From Chaetomium olivaceum (lineage: Eukaryota > Ascomycota > Sordariomycetes > Sordariales > Chaetomiaceae): DNA of 64,000 nucleotides. Position 1 is the first letter of the stretch. Each line of letters begins with the position of its first letter. A program made the translations under genes and the position numbers. This document shows, in pieces, positions 54,590-64,000 of the stretch. The stretch spans positions 124,001-188,000 of the forward strand of contig JAYWVB010000004.1 of assembly GCA_039881045.1 (NCBI GenBank), in the 5' to 3' direction. Below the pieces are notes generated by a model that saw only the letters and a program-made list of their open reading frames with translations, was not told the origin of the DNA and searched no databases.

Positions 54590-55481
54590 CTATAGGCCTA
54601 TTCTCACAGCTTCTGCCTCAATTGTCTGCTTCGCCACACTGTGCTCCATTTCATTTGTCCGGATTTGAAACTTCCTGTAATGGCGCACAAAGTCGTCATC
54701 TGTAAGCCACCAATCCATCGAAGCAGTGTCCACTCCTTGATCCAAGTAACGGAAGTGGCCCAGGTCGACACTCTCCGAATGCCCTTGCTGTCGTCCAACC
54801 CAGTCATGATGTAGGTTAACCATTCGAGAGCTCCAATCAAATTTTCTCCGTACGCAATCATAATACAACCGTTGAGCGATCCATTGAAGGGGCGCTCGAG
54901 CCCCAAACGGTCGTGCGAAGAAACCCAGGGTGAGGCCGATCTCGAAAGGGTGAGTTCCGAAGAACAATCTCGCAAAAGAGTATTGAAGGTCCTCGGTTGA
55001 TGACGCCTGAACTTGGAGACCCCGAGCCATCAAAGTCTGCAAGGAGACTTGATGCAGCTTGTAATTCTCGGGTATACCCCATTCGAAAACGAATTCGTAT
55101 CGAAACTTTTCTGGGGATTTCAAGTGTGAGAACTTATGTGTTTCGAGCAGCAGGTATTGCTTTGCTACGTAGGCCTCGTCCAGAATGGAGCCGGGCAAGC
55201 GTCTGATCTCCCTTGGCTGGAACTTCGATAAACACCACCCAGATATCCCCGGAAGGTTCGCCAAATTCATACTTCTGGAACACATGCTGAACGGTGTCCA
55301 CGATACGGTCGCTGACCGACACAAAGGGTGTGGGTATTCGGTTCCATGCTTTAGCATACCTTGGAAACTCGACCAAAAGCTCATTATGTGAGAGCCGGGG
55401 CCCCATCGGACCTTTCCCTGACATGAGCTAGCCAGCGCTCCTTGGCGAGTGCACTCGGGTGTATATTGTTGGATTAGACAT
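54590..55481 (-). pseudogene. ADP-ribosyltransferase-like hypothetical protein, broken (nonsense plus frameshift)
   Basis: The minus strand from ATG 55481 reads a short N-terminus with the pattern (Y)TRVHSPRS, then a TAG stop at 55430-55428, then in the same frame the segment TPFVSVSDRIVDTVQHV. Near 55210 one extra base in a C run (plus strand) shifts the frame. The second half (LPGSILDEAYVAKQYLLLE, FRYEFVFEWGIPENY, and a Trp-rich C-terminus) then runs to 54590. An Arg near the start, an S-x-S motif in TPFVSVSD and a later acidic segment are spaced as in fungal ART-fold families. The fold call is tentative and no activity is claimed. Removing one base gives a whole length of 297 codons (including the TAG and the final stop), so only two lesions separate it from an open gene. 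Confidence 0.45.
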
Positions 55482-56667
55482 AATTATTTAGAGTCCGGGA
55501 TAGGTAATCAAGCGAGAAGAATGATTATTTATGGCAGTGCATGGGTTTTCATCCACTTGCTACCTTATCTTTTCGGAAGTGCTCTCCTGTCTGGTGTACG
55601 CCAAGGTAGTTTCCTTGCCAGTGCACACTTTGTCCGGATGCCGAAAGCCATGGTAGCATGCGGCCGGCACTCGTCGAGGCCGGATTGGCAAGATCAACGG
55701 CTTCTCCGAGTGGAAAGTTCCGGTGCCGGTGGTGGTGGTCCGGGAGAGCAGGGGAGCCTGAGAGTCGTGGTCCTTCCGGTACTTCGGAGTCCTGTCCAGC
55801 CCATAATAGATCACTTCTCAGTTCCAGACTCCCAGCCAAGCGAACCAAGCCGACGAATTCTCTTTCGGACACGGGATTTTCTGTTTCTCTCTTGACCGCC
55901 ACGCCAGATCCATGCCAGACTGCGTCCATCTGCATGTGGTGCGGGCGGGATGTGGGTCGGAAAGGGTTCGCATCCCCCAAGGCGAGGGCCGGACCGTTGC
56001 ATCGGGGGCGGTTGGTGCCGGGGTTCACAACGGAACTTCCACCGGGAACTCCTGCCGCCTGCCGAGAGAACATGGATTACCCCGCAGCCCTGAGATGCCA
56101 CAATCTTTTTCAATGCTGCCATGGCTTGTTTCCCTCCTTTCTCCTTGCTTGCGATGTGGTATCCAATTCAAGCCGGAAGGCAGCTCGAGCACATATGGTA
56201 CTGTGCTCGCCCATTGATACACTGTAGGTTATCTCTTCCTGTTTGGGTACCTCAGGCGCGGGGGCCAGCGGTTGCCAGCACGCAGATGGAAGGTTGCGAA
56301 GGTGACCTCATCCCGCGCTTTTCCAAATGCAACCGGATCATGTTCCTTGATGCAAGCTAAATGGGTTGGCAAACTCCCCATTGGCGACACGTGCGACTTG
56401 CAACGAGAATCATCGCATTATGGCAGCCGTTGAAGCGGGTCCGTCCGAGGTTGGCGACCGGGGGCAGATGTAGCAGCCCTACTTCCACCAGAGTAACCAA
56501 CAACTGCCCATGACATCCCGTGTTTCTCCTTCGAAGTCCGGTCCTTGGTCTGTTTTTCACATTGTCTCACATCCCCAAGCCACGATTTGTGCCATCGTGG
56601 TACTTCACCGCCAGGCTTCATCCTTGTAGCACACATTCCATCTCGCCCGCCCAGTTCGTTGTTCAAC
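55482..56667. other. Intergenic
   Basis: 1.2 kb between a minus-strand and a plus-strand gene. Open frames on both strands overlap and lack known motifs. The promoter of the methyltransferase lies at the right end. Confidence 0.4.
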
Positions 56668-58082
56668 ATGGCCGACGCCGAAAAGCCCGAAGCAGCAGCA
56701 GCAGCCCAATCGCCGCCTCCCGAGTCCCCCGTCTCCCCCAAGTCACCCGCAAATGCCGAACAGGCTGAGCCCGGCCCGCCAATCGATGCCGGCATTCTCC
56801 CGGCATCACACTGGGAACCAGTATGTCTCAGCACCCACACTCGCGCAGGACCCAGGGCGTCACACTGACCGACTTGCAAGGTTGAAGAAGAAGAAGCGCT
56901 CTACGATGATGATTCGGGGCTCGGTGACTTTGGCAGCAGCACGGCTTCGCTGTCAAGCAGCATTCTCCAGTACAGAACCGTTCTCGGCAGGACGTATGCC
57001 AGTGAAATCGGCAAGTCCGAGGGCTGGACCCCGAATGATGAGCAGCACACGGAATCCATGGATATCCAGTAGGTTACCCATGTGCTCGGTAGTGTGTCAC
57101 TCCATAGCTGACTACTCCGTCAGCCACCACGCCTGTACGCTGCTATTAGGTGGGAAGTTGTTTCTCGCTCCCCTCAAAGACGAAGCTATCAGCGTAAGTA
57201 GATGCCAATTGTGGCACTACGAGGGTCCCGCGATACTAACCTTCCCTCAGAAAGTTGTCGATATTGGTACCGGTACAGGTATCTGGGCCATGTAAGTTTG
57301 CCCCGGTCAAACCCACATTCAATGATTTGATTAGAGAGGCGCGCTGACAGCATCCCACAGCGACTTTGGCGACGAATTCCCCAACGTCGAGGTGATTGGC
57401 ACCGATATCTCCCCCATTCAGCCCACCTGGATCCCACCCAACGTCAAGTTTGAAATTGACGATGCCAACCTCTCCTGGACATGGAAGGACGACACCTTTG
57501 ATTTCGTGCACGTCCGCGGCATGATCGGAACCATCATCGACTGGCCCGCCTTCTACCGCGAGGCCTTCCGGTGTTGCAAGCCCGGCGGCTACATGGAGCA
57601 CCACGACGAGGCCGCAGAGTGGCATTCGGCCAATGGCGAGATCTCCGAGGCCAGCGCCATGGGCCAATGGGGCAAGGTCTTCTCAGAAGGCGGTAAGAAA
57701 TTCGGCCGCACGTTCCGCGTGATCCAGGACGACGTTCAAATAAAGGGCATGGAGGAGGCCGGCTTTGTGGACATCGTCGTCAAGGACTACATGTGTCCGA
57801 TAGGAGACTGGCCCAGAGACCCCAAGCAGAAGGAGATCGGCATGTTTTCGAAGCTGGTGTTGGACACGGATCTCGCTGGTATGTTCTAATCTCCTTCGCG
57901 CTCCCCGGAACCCTCCAGCCTAACCAAGTACAGGCTTTGTCAACTTTGTCTGGTCCTCTGTCATGGGTTGGAGTAATGAAGAGATCCAGGTCTACCTGGC
58001 AAACCTTCGGCGCGAGATGCGAGACAAGACCATCCACACAATCTACCCCCATCGCGTGGTGTACGGGAGGAAGCCCGAGTGA
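56668..58082 (+). CDS. TAM-type SAM-dependent methyltransferase (LaeA-like family)
   Basis: Six exons (56668-56820, 56881-57068, 57124-57193, 57251-57291, 57361-57878, 57934-58082; introns 55-69 nt) give 372 aa with agreeing phases. After a Pro/Ala/Ser-rich head come an acidic block and the motif YRTVLGRTYASEIG. Motif I VVDIGTGTGIWAIDF crosses an intron and binds S-adenosylmethionine; the acidic motif II is IGTDISPIQPTWIPP, followed by FVHVRGMIG and KPGGYMEHHDEAAEW. These are the marks of the fungal 'TAM domain' methyltransferases that include LaeA. Paralogues are numerous in such fungi, so a role in secondary-metabolite control cannot be assumed. Intact frame. Confidence 0.88.
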
Positions 58083-59088
58083 CCATGTCGAGGGACTGGA
58101 GAACGAGGGCCGTCATATCGAGCGGGATGAACATATAAGGTGGTTTTGGGGTGTCCATGAGAGCGAGAAGGGAGCGGATACAAGAGAGTTCACATGATCC
58201 TAACTCTGCGGCGTCTATCTAGACATTCTAGACAAGGTGCTTTGAGGGTTGAAGCCCTCTAGATACCTTATTAACTGGGTAAATTCGACAGGTGGGATTG
58301 GCGCAAAGAGAAACAAGCCCAGCTTGTGTCCATGGCCATGTTCGAGCGTTCCCCCATTAGCAGTCTCGACATCGTGAGATCTGCTTCAGGTCAACCTCCA
58401 TACACACCGTTGTGCATCGTGCCGCCTCGTGCTACCAAATCAACCACGCGTTAGATGAACATATCACCTACTTTGATTTAGACGTCCAGCTAACGGCGGG
58501 AATCAGATGTGGTTGATCACCACCCACTGCCGTCCCATTCCCGTCTAGGAATGAATAGAACGCCATCCCCGGACAACTGGAAGGAGTCGCAACACCTCCC
58601 CCATTGGCCTCGACGACACTGCCAGGAGTCCCGTGGTCCCCCTGAACTGATTTGCTGCGAGTTCCTTGTAAAAGCTATCGCTTCACAGGAATGTGACGTT
58701 GTCGAGTGGTTTTACGGTCCGTGCCCCAGACAGTCACTCGAAATATCTTGTTACTGAAAAGGACGACTCAGGCAATCCACGGGGGCGAGTCTAAGAGGTC
58801 CGTTGCTCGACGCGCATGTTGTTGCGCGCTTTAGGCGATGTATCGGCCAAGAAGAGCCTACTGACATGCATCATGTCAATATTGGCCGACGATGGAGAGT
58901 TTAAAGAGGCCGCCGCGGCTCCGATGTCGAGGAAAAGCATGTCATGTTATTCGGCCAGGTCTTGCGTGTTGTCCAGCCAATACTGATGATCAGTGGTGCA
59001 GTCAACCACCGCCTGAAGCTTCATCTCCACCCATTGTTCGAGATGAGCGACGCGGGTTGGACATGCGATTCATCTTTAGGTTCCGTCA
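58083..59088. other. Convergent intergenic region
   Basis: 1 kb, 3' flanks of two convergent genes. No supportable gene. Confidence 0.4.
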
Positions 59089-59732
59089 TCATGGAGCCGG
59101 CTCGAGGACCATCACCTCTGGGCCGACAAAGTATTTCGTTGCCGATTTGGGCAGCAGCGTCTGAACGTAGAGCAGTCGGATGGCACGACGGTGCAACCGA
59201 GGTAATCTCTTTTCCTTTATAGCGAATCTGTCCAGAACATGCATCGACTGGAACGACCAGGCGTTGAGACGGAAGGGGAGCAGGACGGTCTCGTGGTACA
59301 GCTGGCGGCAGACGGGCGACAGCAGCGTCATGCCACGGCGAGGCGGCGGTTCCGTCGTGTTGCCTTCCAAGCCTACCCACGGGTTTTGATCCTTGCCGAG
59401 AATGCGGCAATAGAAACCGCCTTCGATCGTGTCATAGCAGCGGTGGCCATTCTTCATCTGCAGCCTGCGTTTCCACTTTTTAAAGCACACGTTGATTTGG
59501 CCGACGGCGAGGACGAGTTCGAAGATTTGGTTACGGAGTTCGGGTGGGAGTCGAAGGAGAGGGGACAGCTGCTGGTTGCGTGTCCATCTGCCACCAGAGT
59601 CTTGTTAGCGACCGGGGAGACTGCAATCAAGGGCAGAGTGACTGACAGCGCGAACTCTTCTGTGTTTTCTTGCGGGAGGGTCCTGTGCAACGTGTTACGG
59701 ATCTTTCGCTGGCGTTCCTTGTTTAGCTGCAT
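59089..59732 (-). CDS. 2EXR-domain protein
   Basis: The conserved block LLRLPPELRNQIFELVLAVG (near 59550-59490) is the opening of the 2EXR domain, found in many fungal proteins of unknown role. It is followed by CYDTIEGGFYCRILGKDQNP, LLSPVCRQLYHETVLLPFRL, then NAWSF and KEKRLPRLHRRAIRLLYVQ, the usual order. The start is probably MQLNKERQRK at 59732. Between it and the domain the frame changes by one. A GCTAAC branch site and GTGGCAG acceptor upstream of the domain suggest an intron with a weak donor, but a 1-nt deletion would also do. It is divergent from the related DUF7730 gene at 60198. Confidence 0.6.
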
Positions 59733-60197
59733 GCTTGACGGGACGATCGATGAGACGGCGCGTTCTTCATCAACTCGGAATTGGACGAAACACGGACAGT
59801 CGAGGTCACGACAATCGAATGAGCACCCCGACACGTCCGACGGCCGGGCTGCCCCTGCAGCGCGTCAACCCGACCTGGCTGAGATTCCAATTTAGAAAGG
59901 TGGGGCTCTGGCCTCCCCCGACCACCAACTTCAACGCCTTCGTCCAGGCATCTTTTTACATTACATACAAACGATACAAATATACTCGGAATACTACCAC
60001 CGCCTATGGAATATTCCGTAAGACCATACCCGTACTTGTAAGCCCGAAAGGTTGTAGTTAGTGCGTAGTGCCGCTCCAGTCCATGCGTGCCAAGACTCTC
60101 CCTGAGCTTCGACAACATCCGTCCACAGGAAGTGCATGAAAAGAGCTGAGTTTCTCACCGGCTGCCATTTCCAACACCACGGAAATATACAGTCACC
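59733..60197. promoter_or_regulatory. Divergent promoter 2EXR / DUF7730 genes
   Basis: 465 bp between two outward-facing starts of related genes. No specific site is recognised. Confidence 0.45.
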
Positions 60198-61405
60198 ATG
60201 GCAAATACCCAACCCAATCTGCATATTCTGGACGTCCCCCCGCTCCCGTCACGACTTGGGAAGCGGACCACGGCTCAGCAGAACCAGTCCCCCTTCTTCC
60301 GACTCCCGCTTGAACTACGTCGACTGATTCTACGCGAGGCCTTCGGCGGTCGCACCATTCACATCGACTTCCATCCGCCTCTGGCCAACAGCAACTTGCG
60401 CCGGCTCGGCGGGAAGAAAAAGTCCTGGCCCAACTACTGGCGTCGGCTGGTCCCGTGGCTGACGGCCAAACCTGCCTCGGATAAAAAGTGGGTTTGGGCA
60501 AGCTACTATTTCTTGCACGACGGTCCGGCACAGGACGAAGACATAAATGGCTGGGACCGTGGCCTTCCCACAATTGTCAGTGACGACATAGAAGGTGGGT
60601 GGTGTTGCTGGCACGATGATGAGGTTTGACCGCGTTCGAATGCGAGAATAATCGGGGTGATGGGGTTCTTACTGTCTTGCCAACGGGCGTAAGTTGGGAG
60701 TACTCAAACAACCGCTGCAAAATTTGTGAGCTCACCGACAACAGGTACGGTGAGACCCTCTTCGTCCTTTACACGACGAACACTATTGCCCTCCAGAATC
60801 AGCACCTTATCGATGGGCTGCTGCGGCAAAGCACCATTCCTGACGCACCTAGGCTTACCGGCCATGGCATGCGCCTGGTCAGGTCGCTGCAAATCAAATC
60901 TTCGCTGATGCTGTGGTCGTTCCCATTCCGCCGAGACGACGTCGCCCACGACCGGGTTCTGTTCGCCGAACAGCTCAAGCTTCTCCCGCGCGCCTTCCCT
61001 AACCTATGGAGTTTGACCTGGATTCCCTCCCGGCGCGTATATGAACTTGGCGGTTACCTTCCGCCACGGCAATTGGATGAAGTCGAGGAACTCCTCTTGC
61101 GCCCGCTGTTGCGCCTCAGCACTACGATGCCGTCGTTGAGGAAGTTTGCGGTAGCGTTACTTCACAGTCTCTTCTTCACCGTTTTGCTCCTGGAACAGCA
61201 AAAACCAGAAGGGCGACAGAACTTTGTGGGGCAGCCGCTTGGGGAAATCCGGATGTGGTATCCGTTTACGGTGTCGCCGGGGACGCTGGGGCCAGATGGC
61301 GGAGGCTTTTGGCTGGTATACGGCGAGGATATGCGCCGGGGAGAGGAAATAGAATGGGACGGTGACTGGTCTAAAATTGATATGAACAAGCTGAAGAGTT
61401 GGTAA
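60198..61405 (+). pseudogene. DUF7730 (2EXR-related) protein with one premature stop
   Basis: Exon 1 (60198-60688) starts MANTQPNLHILDVPPL and holds the family's entry motif PFFRLPLELRRLILREAFGG then RTIHIDFH. A 56-nt intron (GTAAGT...AACAG) leads to exon 2 (60745-61405). The junction reads GVMGFLLSCQRAYGETLFVL, then YTTNT, the hallmark core of DUF7730. Within exon 1, a TGA at 60627-60629 interrupts the frame between CCWHDDEV and PRSNAR. In family members a Cys usually stands there, so a TGC-to-TGA change would explain it. All other sequence is open and phased (383 aa counting through). It is either a recent nonsense allele, an error, or readthrough. Function unknown. Confidence 0.62.
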
Positions 61406-62026
61406 GGAATCTCCGAGAGGGGGGGTAGTGGAGAGTTCAGCCTCCTAGAATATGGAATTCTGGATGGTGTCACGGTGTGTAAGGGCAGTATGACCGACGC
61501 TAAGAAGTAACCGCCTGGGTACCTCCCTATGTATGTGTATGTAAGACATACCTCTCGTCTTGTAACCGTCAACGTCAATGACTCAACGCCCCTAGGAAAA
61601 GACAGACCATGATCAGCAACAGTTGTTCCTGAGCTCTGACGGAATGGACTCAGCCCTGGAGACGGGAATATCCGCACGAACTCGCACCGGATTGGCCAAG
61701 CATATGCAAGGACATTCGGTGCCCCACAGTAAGCCAAGAATTCCGCTCTCCACTCGCCAAAGGAAAAGTTCCCAAAAACGTTGGCGCAAGACCAATCAGT
61801 CACGGTCAAAGTCCAAGAACACCGCCTCACCTCGTTCGTGTCAGCGCATGCATTGGCTAAGCCCGCCCCGTGGTCCTGACGGCATCGGCGACCGCAACGG
61901 GAACCTTCTCGCTTCGACAACCATTCAAACAAGATAAGCCAAAAGAGTGAAAACGGACCTCCCTTGAGTTTCTTCCCATTGCGCTCTCCCGACTGCCTTT
62001 GACCGTTCTACGTATTTCAATCAAAT
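61406..62026. other. Intergenic
   Basis: 620 bp, no gene; GGGTACCTCCC at 61516-61526. Promoter of the Clr5 gene at its right end. Confidence 0.45.
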
Positions 62027-63747
62027 ATGACAACCCTTTCCAAAATGGGCCCTTCCAAAACCAAGGCGAGCATGCAGGACCTATACGCCAGTCCCGAGGA
62101 TTGGGATACGCAGCGGGAGACCATTACGCGCCTGTACCTGCATGAGAAACGATCCCTGCAGGAGGTGATGGAGTACATGGCCGTGAACCATTTCTTCTTT
62201 GCAACGTTGGTCCCCCGGAGCCAAGCCCAGACCTCGTGGCAGACTGGTACTAACCACCCTAGTGTCAAGATGTTCCGCACTAGAATTAGAAAATGGGGGA
62301 TCGATAAGAACAACAAAGCAGCAGAGGTCGCCTACATGCTCAGGCTCAAGAAGCAGCGCGATGTCAGTGGGAAGAAGTCGACCTTTTTCATTCGTAACCG
62401 ACCGGTAGACTGGTAGGTTGTCGTCAGATAATACCCTGATAATTTATTACCCCTGGTTGACTCGGATATAGGGAAGATATCGAGCGATATCTCGCCCGCA
62501 CCCCCGACTTCTGGGCCAAACACGGCAGCGCAGCCCTCGACTTTAGTAAATCCGCTCACGAGATAACCTGCACCACACCCCCGCCAGAATCTCCGCGCAT
62601 CTTACCGGTGTCTGTCCCACAAAAGCTCGACGCCGCCCACGAACTCCGCGTCCACGAAGAAGTCCTCCGGTTCTTCCGTGACTACACCGAAGGCTCCTTT
62701 GAACAAGGGCTATGGCATCTTTCCCCCAACCACAAACGCTACTTTGGCCGCGGCGGCGTCGACGCCAGTGCCCGTCTCAACACATGGTACGACAAGCTAC
62801 GAAACGTCGCCGACTGGCCTGGCCAGGACGCCGAGGCCGTCCGGCTAGTCAACTACCTCCTCGACGACCTTCCACAGCTCATTAGGGACCAGGACTTTAC
62901 CGTTTTCCCTGCCCTCATGCGATGCTGTTTCTATCTGTCGGCACGGAGACCGGAGCTGGGGCGAGTGGTGGTGCAGTTTGTGGCGAGGCTATGTGCCGTC
63001 ATACTAGGAGAGAGGCACCCCATGAGCCTGGCTTGGTTACGGATCAAGTCGCTCCCAAAGAATGATTATCTTCTTGTCTTACAGGGAACAGCCAAGATCC
63101 GACTTGACCAGCTCGAGTCTAGACAAAGCAAAGAGGTGGACGACGAGAGCACCATCACTGCGCTGCGCGAGTATCTCTTGGTGCTTAGGCTAGGGGGGCC
63201 AGCTGCCTCCTCCGAAATTGACCGCGTCACCTGCCATGCAAAAGAACAGGTTTGCAAAAGCAACGAGGGGCTGGATGCGTCGCACTGCCGCCTGCTTCTC
63301 GGCACCGCAACATCCTACATCACCTGCCGGCGGGTCAAGGAGGCCGAGGAAGTTCTGGACCGCGTAGGTGCGCATCTCCCAAAGTCGTCCGCGCAGAACC
63401 CCCAATCGCAACGCGTCCTCCCCACCTACCTCTTCATCATGGGCTTCCTTCGCTACGTCACCGGCAGAATGGACGAGGCGGTCAACTACTTCATGCAGAC
63501 ATACTACGCTCTTGAGAAGGCACGAGGCCCAAACAGCTCCGCGGTGGCCGATATCCTGCTCGCCCTCGTCGACCTGCCTGGGCTCCTGCAAAAGCCCGAA
63601 GAGATTGAGCACTGGCGGAAGAAGCTCACCCAGGTGCAAGCCGAGATGTTGGCCAGGGCGGAAAAGGGCGTCAAGCAGACGGTATCGGAGCTGGGCGAGA
63701 TGTGGGATGGCCCGCTGGACACCGACGTTAATACCGGGGTGTGGTGA
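62027..63747 (+). CDS. Clr5-domain protein
   Basis: Three exons (62027-62205, 62263-62412, 62472-63747) encode 534 aa. The N-terminal Clr5 domain is DWDTQRETITRLYLHEKRSL, EVMEYMAVNHFFFAT and, across the first intron, VKMFRTRIRKWGIDKNNKAA. The first intron (62206-62262, with TACTAAC and CCCTAG) is 57 nt and in frame, so an unspliced reading inserts 19 false residues inside the domain; the splice restores the expected spacing to WGIDKN. Its donor GTTGGT is weak. Clr5 was first described in fission yeast heterochromatic silencing, but most fungal members are uncharacterised. The C-terminal 400 residues look alpha-helical with TPR-like helices (RRVKEAEEVLDRVG, GRMDEAVNYFMQTYYALEKA). Frame intact. 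Confidence 0.85.
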
Positions 63748-64000
63748 GGAGGTCGGGAGTGACTCGAGTCTCACAACCTCGATCATATGTCCTTGGGCAC
63801 GAGGGGCGATCTGCATCGCCCGATAGTAGATGCATGTTCCGATGGCCCTGCGTCTGCGACCGGCCCGTACCACCTTCTCATCTCGCGCCGCACAGGGTAA
63901 CACCAATTGGCTACACTGTCTCAGCATGGAGGTGCCTGGGTTCGGCAATCCCACGACTTCGCCTATTTCTTAGCCCTTGGACGCAAGCTACATTTTACTG
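63748..64000. other. 3' flank to the window end
   Basis: 253 bp after the Clr5 stop. No gene is seen. Confidence 0.5.

Noticed and set aside
42739..58082. A secondary-metabolite gene cluster (reductases, methyltransferase, transporter, aldo/keto reductase)
   Set aside because: There is no backbone synthase and no pathway-specific zinc-cluster regulator, and the genes are separated by unrelated ones.
1..64000. tRNA, rRNA or CRISPR features
   Set aside because: I looked for paired A/B boxes with cloverleaf arms, 5S-like sequence and regularly spaced repeats on both strands and found none that holds up by eye; a tRNA scan would settle it.

Overview
This window is chromosomal DNA of a filamentous ascomycete, most likely a sordariomycete. 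The genes are GC-rich and widely spaced, with one to five short introns of about 50-85 nt. The introns have GTAAGT-like donors, CTAAC/CTGAC branch sites and CAG/TAG acceptors. Families restricted to or expanded in such fungi are present (Clr5, DUF7730/2EXR, DUF8021, fungal rhodopsin-like receptor, TAM methyltransferase). I see no rRNA, tRNA, CRISPR array or prokaryotic operon. All functional calls come from reading the sequence and recalling families; no searches were run.

Layout. 0-13 kb is a dense conserved housekeeping block: SEC7 (5' end cut by the window), HSM3/PSMD5-like proteasome chaperone, RPC31, NUP49, FIP1 and an F-box/ankyrin protein. 13-22 kb is a sparse, decaying stretch with one intact disordered protein, one clear pseudogene, one unrecognised relic and a small AT-rich patch. 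22-32 kb holds a low-complexity secreted protein, a NIF3-like protein, an F-box/LRR-like protein, an alpha/beta hydrolase and a seven-helix receptor-like protein. 32.8-34.7 kb is a 5'-truncated non-LTR retrotransposon bounded by a 14-bp target-site duplication. 35.7-37.4 kb is a chimeric locus with a NAM8-like RRM relic. 38.8-40.6 kb encodes a secreted protein whose modules each correspond to an exon. 42-58 kb carries metabolic and transport genes: two NmrA-like reductases, an auxin-efflux-type carrier, a DUF8021 protein, a HAD phosphatase, an aldo/keto reductase, an ADP-ribosyltransferase-like gene and a TAM methyltransferase. 59-64 kb has a divergent 2EXR / DUF7730 pair and a Clr5 protein.

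Integration. The first 11 kb is a run of unrelated core genes arranged as divergent and convergent pairs with shared promoters (HSM3/RPC31, NUP49/FIP1). The rest reads as accessory DNA with no single pathway; I see no polyketide or peptide synthetase, so no secondary-metabolite cluster is claimed.

A cross-cutting observation is that about ten genes, including the essential SEC7, are broken by 1- or 2-nt indels, most of them in short homopolymers or dinucleotide runs. Correcting them restores a length divisible by three in every gene where both ends are defined. Consensus errors are the simplest explanation for most. A few loci (17.5-18.7 kb, 54.6-55.5 kb, 60.2-61.4 kb) also carry nonsense codons and may be truly decaying.
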